Shown here piece by piece: positions 25,294-33,701 of a stretch of 64,000 nucleotides of DNA. Where the stretch lies: assembly GCF_026167525.1 (NCBI RefSeq), contig NZ_CP110679.1:1674001-1738000 (forward strand). The letters are read 5' to 3'. This DNA is from Sphingomonas sp. M1-B02 (GTDB lineage: Bacteria; Pseudomonadota; Alphaproteobacteria; Sphingomonadales; Sphingomonadaceae). The position numbers were made by a program, and so were the translations under genes. The stretch's first letter is position 1; the number at the start of each line of letters is the position of its first letter. The notes beneath the pieces are model-generated. The model made no database searches and was not told the DNA's origin. It worked only from the letters and a program-made list of their open reading frames with translations.

Positions 25294-25631
25294 GCTGTCC
25301 TGTTGCTGTGATCACCACGATTTAGGCACGCCTCACTCCACTTGATTAATTAGGTGTCACATCGTCCTGCAAGCACCTTGGTTCACTCCATTTATATTTG
25401 GAAGTACGACTGGTGACGCGTTGATTATGCGCGACGCTTTCCACGCATGTTCTCGACGCGGTGATTTCCATGGACGCCGATAGTGGTAGCTCTGCGCAAT
25501 CTGTGCGCTTCCGCTGGTAGGTCAGGTTCTGCGCGGCCCGAAAAAGCTGTTGCGGGACGACAAGGCTTCAATTGGGAACTTCGAAGAGGGAGCATGTCTC
25601 CCGTGTGGGGAGGGAAAAAGGACTAGAAGCA
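25294..25631. other. Intergenic stretch
   Basis: No gene. The AT-rich segment CTTGATTAATTAGGTGTCAC near 25342 could be a promoter for the gene at 25632. GGGGAGGG at 25607-25614 is too far upstream to set the start. Confidence 0.35.
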
Positions 25632-26129
25632 ATGACCACCGACAATACGATCCTGTGCACCCATGTCGCCGCCGCCGTCCAGATGCTTCTGGGCAAGAAC
25701 GTCAGGATGGAGCCCGGCGTCGCTGTTACCGGGGGTGATTCACTCGCCGCCGAGGGCAAGACGGGCCTGATCCGCGCCGCGGTCGCCTTCGATACCGACG
25801 TCATCCACCTCGCTTTCGAGACGATGCGCGACGGCCTCGTGCTCGCCGGGATCGAGGTGTTCGTCCCGCGTGATGGTGCCTGCTACAGTTACAGCGCTTG
25901 CCGCCTGTGGCTCGCGGAAGGATCCGCCCGTGCGGTGATCCTTCCCCGCGACGGCGTGCGCGGGCACTTCGCGCTGCATCCGGGCGAGCTCATCCATGTC
26001 GATGGCAAGCCCAAGGGGCTCGTGGCCGAAGGATTTCGCCGCGCCGATCAGCGGCTGCGGGCGCTCGTGCGTACGCAGCCTGGATTTGGTAACGGGCTCG
26101 ATATCGACGACGTCCCGCAGGCTGCATGA
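25632..26129 (+). CDS. Hypothetical protein upstream of MNT/HEPN copy B
   Basis: 165 residues from the ATG at 25632 (MTTDNTILCTHVAAAVQMLL); an in-frame start 60 bases upstream is possible. No signal or membrane helix. The body (VRMEPGVAVTGGDSLAAEGK, then AVAFDTDVIHLAFETMRDGL, and GVRGHFALHPGELIHVDGKP) is alpha/beta and unassigned. Its last 24 codons are also found, without the rest, at 3325-3398 ahead of copy A, so gene and MNT moved or duplicated together. A partner role with the MNT/HEPN protein is conceivable but unproven. Confidence 0.6.
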   Translation: MTTDNTILCTHVAAAVQMLLGKNVRMEPGVAVTGGDSLAAEGKTGLIRAAVAFDTDVIHLAFETMRDGLVLAGIEVFVPRDGACYSYSACRLWLAEGSARAVILPRDGVRGHFALHPGELIHVDGKPKGLVAEGFRRADQRLRALVRTQPGFGNGLDIDDVPQAA

Positions 26130-26746
26130 CGGCGGTTCTGCCCGGCTGCCCTATGACGGGACGGCTGGGCGCCGCGTACCACCGGGCGCATTAAAACGGT
26201 GCGCCGATCCCCCTGCCCCGCTAGAACCTCGCACCGATGCGCACCGACCTCGATCATCTGCCCGCCGCCAAGCGTCACGAACTCGCGGCGATCGTGCGCA
26301 TCCTTTTCGCCGAGTTTGAGGACGCGCTTGCGGGCCGCAACGCTCCTCACCGCAAGGCGGGGCGGATTCTCAAGATCATCCTGTTTGGCTCCTACGCCCG
26401 CGGCGACTGGGTAGCCGACCCCGTCGGCGGCTATTATTCGGACTATGATCTGCTGGTCGTGGTCAACCACGACGAACTCGCCGACGTCACCGAATATTGG
26501 GCACAGGCCGACGACCATCTGCTGCGCGAGCAGACCGTGACTGGCAAACTGCGCACGCCGGTCAATTTCATCGTCCACAGCCTTTCCGACGTGAACGCCC
26601 AGCTGAAGCGCGGACGGCCGTTTTTCGTCGATATCGTCCGGGATGGCATCGCGCTCTATGAGGCGCCAGACCACCCATTTGAGCAGGCGAAGCCGCTGTC
26701 GCCAGAGGCTGCGCTGGCTGAAGCACGGGGCTATTTTGACGAGTGG
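26055..26746 (+). repeat. Large direct repeat, copy B (with 3325-4016)
   Basis: Nearly identical to copy A over 690 bases, same orientation, 22.7 kb apart. This copy includes the intact upstream gene end and is probably the parental arrangement. Confidence 0.9.
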
Positions 26747-27133
26747 CTCCCCACCGCGAACAACTATTTGGCCTTGGGACAGCAAGCTCGAGATCAAAGC
26801 ATGAGGAAAGAGGCCGTGTTTCTCCTTCATCAGGCGGCTGAGCGATACTACCACTGCACCTCGCTAGTGGTCACGCTTTACAGTCCGAAGAGCCACAAGC
26901 TCAATTTCCTACGGTCTCAAGCCGAGCGGCTAGTGCCCAAGCTGATAGAAGCGTGGCCCCGCGACACGCGGTTCTCACAACGGAGCTTCGAGCTACTTCG
27001 CCGAGCGTATGTTGATGCGCGATATTCACCCCACTATCGCGTCGCCGACGAGGAACTCGCTTGGTTAACCGAACGGGTCAGCATTCTGTCTGAGCTGGTA
27101 CGTCTAACATGCGAAGCGCGGCTTTCACGCTAG
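26237..27133 (+). CDS. Nucleotidyltransferase-HEPN fusion protein, copy B
   Basis: 298 residues, same length as copy A. GSYARGD at 51-57 and Asp69/Asp71 form the nucleotidyltransferase active site, identical to copy A. From residue 171 the sequences part (LPTANNYLALGQQARDQSMR here), then converge to a shared HEPN-like core (LLHQAAERYYHC, SPKSHKLNFLRSQAERL, LLRRAYVDARYSPHYRV). This pattern suggests gene conversion of the N-terminal half between two older paralogues. A hypothetical gene lies 107 bases upstream. Confidence 0.8.
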   Translation: MRTDLDHLPAAKRHELAAIVRILFAEFEDALAGRNAPHRKAGRILKIILFGSYARGDWVADPVGGYYSDYDLLVVVNHDELADVTEYWAQADDHLLREQTVTGKLRTPVNFIVHSLSDVNAQLKRGRPFFVDIVRDGIALYEAPDHPFEQAKPLSPEAALAEARGYFDEWLPTANNYLALGQQARDQSMRKEAVFLLHQAAERYYHCTSLVVTLYSPKSHKLNFLRSQAERLVPKLIEAWPRDTRFSQRSFELLRRAYVDARYSPHYRVADEELAWLTERVSILSELVRLTCEARLSR

Positions 27134-27524
27134 CTCACCCGGAATGCCCGTCGGCTGTAAGATGTCATTTGCGCCGCCTTGCGTAGTGACCAACGCTTTG
27201 CGCCCAGTTCCCGCCGTTCCCTTGGGTTGAGCTAGTGTCTAACAGCGGACGCTCTTCCGTTTGAGCAGGCAAATTGGGCAACGGCACTTTCTGCGTTCCG
27301 GCAACGTCCATTGCCGAACGTCGAGCTTAAGCAATCAGGCAGCGCCGTAGATCCCTGCGGTCGCCGAAGTATGGGCACGGCGCCACAACCAAGAATAACC
27401 TCGGCTTCATTGTCACATCTCCGCAACTCAAGAGTCCCCGAACCGTAGCGCGCTTGCCACGGGCATGTTGCAGTGCAGCGTTAGATGCAACGGCGACGTA
27501 TAAGTCACGGGAATAATCAAGAAA
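27134..27524. other. Intergenic stretch
   Basis: No gene. CAAATTGGGCAACGGCACTT near 27269 is a weak dispersed-repeat match. Confidence 0.35.
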
Positions 27525-28390
27525 ATGGTCGCTACATATTCGGGCCGCACCGACACTCTCAGCTCATTCACTCTCGTCACCTCCGCTGCGCAATTCGCTC
27601 AGGCACAGGTCGCGGAGCCGCCGACCGAGGATCGGATACCGTCGTGACCGGTTCGGTGTTCCAAAACCGCAAGGATATGGAGTCGCGGCGCGAGTTGCTC
27701 GTTGTGGTCGATACTCAATCGCAGGACGACATCGGGTCACTGCCCGATCGCACGCTTGCCGACTCGTTGTGTCGCATCATGGGGGTGAGCACGCTTAACA
27801 ACGACAATATCGGCCAGTTCGTGTCAGTGCGCGGCGTCAATCCCGATCTAATTCCGGTGACGCTCGACGGCATCACGCTGGCAACGATCGGCGATACCGG
27901 CGGCGGTCGCCGCCAGGTCAGTCTCCAGGTTGTCCCGGCGCGCGCCGTGCAGCAGATCCAGGCCTATAAGAGCTTCACCTCCGATCTCAAATCGGGTGCG
28001 ATGGGCGGGCTGATCAATCTCATCCCGGCGAGTGCGTTCGACTATTCGGGCCAGCGTCTGGTGGTCGACGTCTCAACCAATTATTCGAGCCACGGACTGG
28101 TCGACGTACAATGTCGAGGATCGCGGCGAGCTGCGTGTCGCGGTCAACAAGCAGAGCAAATATATCGACACGCTGGGCGACTCGCCCTGGCTCGATGTCG
28201 GCGACGGCGCCAACACCACGGTCGACCTGACCGCCCGCTACGACATCTCCAGCCACTGGGCGCACGCTTCGAAGCGCGCAATCTGCTCAATGCCAATCGC
28301 GAACTCCTTGTCGGACTGAACCTCGCTTATCGCCGCGCCGATATCGAGTATGGCAGCCTGTTCTTCCTTCACCTTACCTACAGCAACTGA
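27525..28390 (+). pseudogene. TonB-dependent receptor, internally deleted and frameshifted
   Basis: A signal-like start with AAQFAQAQVAEPPTED gives way in another frame to VVTGSVFQNRKDMESRREL and the plug domain (LPDRTLADSLCRIMGVSTLN, then FVSVRGVNPDLIPVTLDGIT, QVVPARAVQQIQAYKSF). A further frame carries YNVEDRGELRVAVNKQSKYI, then a barrel-end scrap (FEARNLLNANRELLVGLNLA). The roughly 600-residue barrel is reduced to about 100 residues with several frameshifts. It ends 14 bases before the PhoD start, so it was probably the outer-membrane partner of PhoD. Confidence 0.8.
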
Positions 28391-28404
28391 CCTGGAGAAT
28401 AACC

Positions 28405-29979
28405 TTGCAAACCCATCAAATCGGTCGCCGGGCGTTGCTCGGCGGCGCCGGACTCCTCACCCTCGGCACGCTGGTTCCGACCACGCGGCTGTGGGCGCAC
28501 CCGGCCTTCGCCAGCGATCCATTCGCGCTGGGCGTCGCCGCGGGCGATCCGCTTCCCGATGGCTTCGTGATCTGGACGCGGCTTGCGCCCAAGCCGCTCG
28601 AGGAACATGGCGGCATGCCGATGGCAGCGGTCGCCGTCGCCTGGGAAGTCGCCGAAGACAGCGGCTTCAAGACGATCGCCCGCTCGGGCGACGCCATCGC
28701 TCCACCCGAACTCGCGCATTCGGTGCATGTCGAAGTCACCGGGCTGCGCCCGGGGCGTCGCTATTGGTACCGATTCCGCACCGGCGTCGATAATGTCAGC
28801 AATGTCGGCACGGCGATGACCGCGCCGGCCGCCGGTGCGTTGCCGTCGCGGCTCAAAATCGGCGTCGCCGGGTGCCAGCATTATGAGGCCGGCTTCTTCA
28901 CCGCCTATCGCCACCTGAGCCAAGAGCCCGATCTCGACCTAATCTATCATTATGGCGACTATATCTATGAGGGCAAACGCCGGAGAGTAGGCGGCGATGC
29001 GCCGATCGTGCGCGAACATGCCGGCGACGAGATCTACAGCCTCGACGATTATCGCCGCCGCTATGCCCAGTATAAATCCGATCCCGACCTGATCGCGGCC
29101 CATGCCGCCGCGGCCTTCGCATCGTCGTTCGACGATCATGAGATCGACAATAATTGGGCGGCGAACACCGATCAGGATGGAACCGCGCCCGCGCTTTTCG
29201 AACTGCGCCGCGCGGTGGCGATGCAGGCTTGGTATGAGCATATGCCGGTGCGCGCCGCGCAATTCCCGCGCGCGGGCGCGCTGCGGATGTTCCGCCGCTT
29301 GGACTATGGCAGTCTGCTGCGCATGCACGTGCTCGATACGCGTTCGTACCGCAATGAACAGCTGTGCGGCCCTGGGGGCGGCGGCGGCAAAAATTGCGTC
29401 GCTCAGGACGATCCCGCACGGTCGATCCTGGGCGCCGAGCAGGAGCGTTGGCTGACCAGCGGGCTCAACAGTCCGGCGCGGTGGAACCTACTGGCTCAGC
29501 AAGTCCTGATAATGCCGTTCGACCAGCGCGAGGACGGCGCCAGCGAGGCGGTGTATGGCAAAGATAGCTGGAACGGCTATCCCGACTGCCGCAAGCGGCT
29601 GGTCAAGGCGATCACCGATCGCAAGCTGACCAATGTCGTGATTGCCACCGGCGATGCGCATCAGCATTTTGTCGGCTCGGTTCCACGGGACGACCGTATG
29701 CCAGAGGGACCTGCAGCGGCCAGCGAGTTCCTGACGAGCTCGATCTCCAGCGGGGGCGACGGTAATGCACGGCGCCCGACCCAGAAGGATGTGTTGAAGC
29801 ATAATCCCAACATGCTGTTGCTCAACAACCAGCGCGGCTATCAGCTATTCGACATTCATCTCGATCGTTGGGACACCCATGTGAAGGTTGTCGATGCTGT
29901 GCAGACCCGCGGCGCGCCGGTTCGCACGCTCGCGCGCTACGTTGTCGATCCCAAACAGCCTGGGCCTCAGCTTGCCTGA
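28405..29979 (+). CDS. phoD: PhoD-family alkaline phosphatase, Tat-exported
   Basis: 524 residues from a TTG at 28405 with GGAGA 6 bases upstream. The N-terminus (HQIGRRALLGGAGLL) is a twin-arginine signal. The PhoD N-domain (FALGVAAGDPLPDGFVIWTR) precedes the metallophosphoesterase core: VAGCQHYE, YHYGDYIYEG, FDDHEIDNNWA and VIATGDAHQHF carry the metal ligands. PhoD enzymes cleave phosphomonoesters and diesters using iron and calcium in the periplasm or outside the cell. The upstream receptor gene is broken, so uptake coupling may be lost while the enzyme remains intact. Confidence 0.9.
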   Translation: MQTHQIGRRALLGGAGLLTLGTLVPTTRLWAHPAFASDPFALGVAAGDPLPDGFVIWTRLAPKPLEEHGGMPMAAVAVAWEVAEDSGFKTIARSGDAIAPPELAHSVHVEVTGLRPGRRYWYRFRTGVDNVSNVGTAMTAPAAGALPSRLKIGVAGCQHYEAGFFTAYRHLSQEPDLDLIYHYGDYIYEGKRRRVGGDAPIVREHAGDEIYSLDDYRRRYAQYKSDPDLIAAHAAAAFASSFDDHEIDNNWAANTDQDGTAPALFELRRAVAMQAWYEHMPVRAAQFPRAGALRMFRRLDYGSLLRMHVLDTRSYRNEQLCGPGGGGGKNCVAQDDPARSILGAEQERWLTSGLNSPARWNLLAQQVLIMPFDQREDGASEAVYGKDSWNGYPDCRKRLVKAITDRKLTNVVIATGDAHQHFVGSVPRDDRMPEGPAAASEFLTSSISSGGDGNARRPTQKDVLKHNPNMLLLNNQRGYQLFDIHLDRWDTHVKVVDAVQTRGAPVRTLARYVVDPKQPGPQLA

Positions 29980-30354
29980 GCGCAAGGGCGCGATGCGATC
30001 TTCCGATTACCTCGCGCCCGCGGCAATCGCTTCCTTGATATTCGATGGGTTTGATGAATCGAGCGTGCACTGGAAGATTGTGGCGGCGTAGATATTGGCG
30101 TCGTATCGTTCGGCGGCTTTGCGCCCCAGTGGCATCATTGCCGTGCTGATTCGGGCGCTTATTATGCGGACGGTCCGCTCACAGGACAGCTGGCCCGCCC
30201 AAATGTCCGAGATTGGGTGGTTAGGCGACTATCTGCTCTGAGGCAGCGATCAGGAAAGCTGACAAGCCGTCGCGAGCACCACGACAACGAGCAACGGCGC
30301 TGCGAACCCTTGAGTATTGCCGGCACCGATCCGGTGAAGCGTTACCCGGCAATA
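29980..30354. other. Intergenic stretch
   Basis: No gene. A dispersed-repeat core is clear at 30201-30230 (ATGTCCGAGATTGGGTGG). Confidence 0.45.
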
Positions 30355-30717
30355 GTGGCTGCGTTTTCGTGCGAGTGCGTCCTGCAGGCCGCAATCGTCG
30401 CCCAATGGTTCGTAAACGTGGACGCCACGATGCGCGGATGCGTATGTCCCACTTACTGTGCGAATTGGCGCTGCGCCGTGGCAATGAAAGTCATCCAACG
30501 GCGCTACGATACGAACTGCCGATGACCTAAGAGCAACCGGGTGATGCGCTCGGCCTGACACCTGTGCACGTCAACCGTATTTTTGGGTCTCTTCATGAGG
30601 AAGGACTGGTGGCATTGTCGGGGGGGTTGTGGAGATCCACAACTGAAGTCGCTAGTGTACGTGGGGAAGTTCGATCCTGCCAATCTTCATCCCAACGATC
30701 GGCAGACTGATAACTAG
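30355..30717 (+). pseudogene. Crp/Fnr-family regulator, C-terminal remnant
   Basis: Ordered pieces across frames: LQAAIVAQWFVNV, then GRHDARMRMSHLLCELALRR, a TAA in place of CAA after ELPMT, EQPGDALGLTPVHVNRIFGS, then LHEEGLVALSGG and, after another shift, KSLVYVGKFDPANLHPNDR. These match the effector-to-HTH end of the Crp/Fnr family. The sensory half is gone. It ends by overlapping the stop of the convergent receiver gene. Confidence 0.7.
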
Positions 30718-31106
30718 CTCACTCTTCCTCCGCCTGTCAGACGGGCTATAGCATCGATTACGCGGGAGGTGTCCGCCGGTTTTGCGACCCGCTCCACATG
30801 CGCAAACTCCAGGGGGATCGTCGCAGCATCGTAGCCTGTCATGAATAGGAAGGGCACCCCCCTTCTCTTCAGCGCCTCGGCCATCTCGAACGAGGGGCCT
30901 TGGCCGAGGTTGATGTCGATAACGGCGCAGTCGGGACTTGCGTCCAATTCCGCCACGCCCGCAGAAGCGTCGGCACACGGCCCCAGCACAGTGCCGCCCG
31001 CCCGCTCAATCTGATCAGCGATGTCCGTAGCGAGGTAGAACTCATCCTCGACCACCAAGATTCTCATTCCGCCTAGGTCGGCGCTGGGCTTTCGTTCACG
31101 CATCAT
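30714..31106 (-). CDS. Single-domain response regulator coupled to HWE kinase
   Basis: 130 residues. Receiver signature: MRILVVEDEFYLATDIAD, Asp in CAVIDINLG, Thr in FLFMTGYDA, Lys in ERVAKPADTS. The start overlaps the kinase stop by ATGA (31103-31106), so the pair is made stoichiometrically. HWE kinases commonly phosphorylate such DNA-binding-free receivers. Confidence 0.9.
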   Translation of the reverse strand: MMRERKPSADLGGMRILVVEDEFYLATDIADQIERAGGTVLGPCADASAGVAELDASPDCAVIDINLGQGPSFEMAEALKRRGVPFLFMTGYDAATIPLEFAHVERVAKPADTSRVIDAIARLTGGGRVS

Positions 31107-32641
31107 GCCTGGAAGTGCCCCTTATACTCGTCTGTCTGAAGAATGCTCGGCCGCGCTTCCAAAGGGAATTCGAGCGTACAACGAATTCCGCCGGCGCCCA
31201 TTTTCAAGGTGCCGGTGCCCCGCAGCTCGTATGCCACTCGCTGCGTAATAAGCTCGGTTCCGAAGCCGCGGCGAAGCGGGGAGCTCGGAACTATCGGCAC
31301 GCCGGTCTCAGACCAGCTCAAGCTCAACCATGCGCATCCACCTCGCTGCTCGACGTTCCAAGAGATTTCAATTTCAGCACGCGGCTGCGAAAGTGCACCG
31401 TATTTGACCGAATTCGTGGTCAACTCGTGGATCGCTAGCGTGAGCACCTCCGCCGCCTTTGGTGCGAGTTTGACCTCCGGGCCCTCGATTTTCATCTCGT
31501 CGTCGTCTGAAGCCTGGCTCACCAATTCATCGCGGATCAGCATATCTAGGTCCACCGCCGCGTCCACGGTGCGGGTGAGTAGCACCTGGGTACGGGCAAG
31601 CGCGCCGAGCCGCCCTTCCAGATGCTGGATGAACTCTTCGGCCGTCTGCCCCTCTTCGTGCGTCCTGCGAACCATCGAGCGAATCACGGCGAGGATGTTG
31701 CGGACCCGGTGTTGAAGCTCGGCCAACAGCACCGCTTGGTGCTCCTGGGCTCTCTTGCGGGAAGTCACGTCCTGGGCGATCTTCAGGAAGCCCTGAACTT
31801 CCCCGCCCAAGTCCTTCAGCGCGACGGTATGGCCATCGAGAAAGACCCTGCTGCCATCTTTCCGCAAGTGCCAGCGGACATTTGCCGCGGTGCCGCCCGC
31901 GGTCGCTTCACTTAGCTCCCGCTCCGGCACTTTCTCGTCGCGATCCTGCTGCGTGAAAAGGAGGCTGGTCGTCTTCCCAAGCACTTCGTCCTCAGCCCAG
32001 CCTAGGATCTCGGCGGACCCGCCGAGCCAGTCGGTGATCCTATCCGCGGGATCGCTCAAGACGATCACGTAATCTCGCGCGTTTTCAGCGATCAGGCGTA
32101 GCCGCTCGTCCGTGGCGCTAAGTTCGCTCACGGTTTCCAGCCGGTCCACAACCGGCCCGAGGATCATGGCGTAGGTCCGCAGGAAGTCTATATCCTCCTC
32201 GCCGAACGTTCGCGGCTCCTTCGCGTCCACCTGCAGGATGCCCCAGGGCTTACGGCCCGGGAGGAAGATCGGGACGTTTACGAGAGCTACGACGCCGTGG
32301 TCGCGAAGGAATTCCGGGAAGTGGAACCGCTCCTCCTGCGCAAGGTCGTTGGTGATGACGGGCTCGCCTTTTTCGATCGCGTATGCCTCTGAAGAGCGTT
32401 CGTCGAGATCAACGCGCATCTTGCCGACAACGCCCAGTTTCCAGCCGTAGCCGGCCCGCACGAGGCCTGTGTTAGAGTTGCGTTCGATCTGAATAACCTT
32501 GGAGAGGTCGACACCGAGCGCGAAAGCGATGATTCGGCATGCCTCTTCGAGAACGCCTTGAAGGTCGTCATGATCGAGAACGAACGCGCCAAACTGAGCA
32601 AGTGCCTTCTGCCGTTGTTTGAGCTCTTCAATCGATGCCAT
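31103..32641 (-). CDS. HWE-family sensor histidine kinase (GAF-PAS-HWE)
   Basis: 512 residues, no membrane segment, so cytosolic. Residues about 25-170 form a GAF domain (FALGVDLSKVIQIERNSNTG, then VALVNVPIFLPGRKPWGILQ), about 175-300 a PAS/PAC domain (DYVIVLSDPADRITDWLGGS, then GEVQGFLKIAQDVTSRKRA). The kinase core starts LLAELQHRVRNILAVIRSMV with the phospho-His, then HELTTNSVKYGAL (N box) and LSLSWSETG (the WxE of the HWE class). Translationally coupled to the receiver gene downstream. The ligand is unknown. Confidence 0.9.
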   Translation of the reverse strand: MASIEELKQRQKALAQFGAFVLDHDDLQGVLEEACRIIAFALGVDLSKVIQIERNSNTGLVRAGYGWKLGVVGKMRVDLDERSSEAYAIEKGEPVITNDLAQEERFHFPEFLRDHGVVALVNVPIFLPGRKPWGILQVDAKEPRTFGEEDIDFLRTYAMILGPVVDRLETVSELSATDERLRLIAENARDYVIVLSDPADRITDWLGGSAEILGWAEDEVLGKTTSLLFTQQDRDEKVPERELSEATAGGTAANVRWHLRKDGSRVFLDGHTVALKDLGGEVQGFLKIAQDVTSRKRAQEHQAVLLAELQHRVRNILAVIRSMVRRTHEEGQTAEEFIQHLEGRLGALARTQVLLTRTVDAAVDLDMLIRDELVSQASDDDEMKIEGPEVKLAPKAAEVLTLAIHELTTNSVKYGALSQPRAEIEISWNVEQRGGCAWLSLSWSETGVPIVPSSPLRRGFGTELITQRVAYELRGTGTLKMGAGGIRCTLEFPLEARPSILQTDEYKGHFQA

Positions 32642-32954
32642 TCAAAAGCCTTGTTACATTGTGCATGGGTCGAACGCAGTAAACCATAGATTGATGCATG
32701 CGATCTAATGAATCCCGTCAACGAGCGGGTGATTCGACCCGGCGACAAACGGCCGCTATCTCGATCATCCGTCAAAACTGCCAGTTCGTCGCCCGCAATG
32801 TGAGCCGAAAAATCATGGCTGAGCGGACGCAGGTTTGGGGAAGCTAGGTGAGCGACCTAAACGGCGACAATTGGGTCGCTAACGGACGGCCGCATTTATC
32901 GACGACGCCCACCGCGTTCACTCCTGCGGCCAATTACGGCCGTGGAGAGGAACA
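32642..32954. other. Intergenic stretch with dispersed repeat
   Basis: No gene. ACAATTGGGTCGCTAACGGA at 32868-32887 followed by CGGCCGCATTT is one of the best copies of the dispersed repeat. Confidence 0.5.
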
Positions 32955-33583
32955 ATGGAACACTCGCGTTATGATCCTGTTGCCCAGCGCCGGCCCCCTT
33001 GGAACGCAGGCAAGACAGTCGGCACCAAGCGTCCGCTAACGCAGAAGCAAATCTGGGCCGTGCGCTTTTTCCTGGATTGAGAAGGTCGCCTTCGTGAAAG
33101 AGCGCTCCTCAATCTAGCGATCGACAGCAAGCTGCGAGGCTGCGATCTGGTAAAGATCAAGATCGGCGATCTCGTATCCGGAGCAGATATCTGGACAGGG
33201 TCGATCGTGATCCAGCCGAGACTGGAAAGCCGGTCTAATTTGACCTCACCGCTGAGGTCAGGGCGAGCTTGCTCAGTTGGTTCGAGCGCCGCGGCGGCGG
33301 AATCGACGACTATGCTTTTCCGAGCGTGTCGATCACGCGAGTCACCTCAGCACGAGACAATATGCTCGGCTGGTCGATGAGTCGGTCGATGCAGTTGGCC
33401 TCAGACGCGCTGAGTATGGCACGCATTTGCTTCGTTTCACGAAAGGCATCGATGATTTACAAAGCCACCGGCATCTTCGCGCTATCCAGATCCTGCTCGG
33501 TCACGCGAAGATCGAAAACGCATCGATATCTCGGGGTCGACATTGAAGTTGCTCTGATCCTCGCAGAGCGAACCGAGCTCTGA
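32955..33583 (+). pseudogene. Tyrosine recombinase (phage-type integrase), degraded
   Basis: MEHSRYDPVAQRRPPWNAGK opens a frame with GAGAGG upstream. An in-frame TGA (for CGA) follows VRFFLD, then LLNLAIDSKLRGCDLVKIKI carries the box I Arg. After a frameshift come SWFERRGGGIDDYAF, ARLVDESVDAVGLRRAEYGT, HLLRFTK where HSLRRTK is usual, and LRAIQILLGHAKIEN, then the family ending ALILAERTEL. At least one stop and two frameshifts. It is a small orphan integrase, perhaps from a lost integrative element. Confidence 0.8.
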
Positions 33584-33701
33584 CGCGAGAGCGGCCCGTC
33601 GGTAATGATGGGCCGCTCAAATTTTGGGCGGCTTTGCGCCCCACTTTCAGGCATTCTGCGTACTCATGCCGGTGGCTGAAACCGGACGCTGCTTCCTATT
33701 G

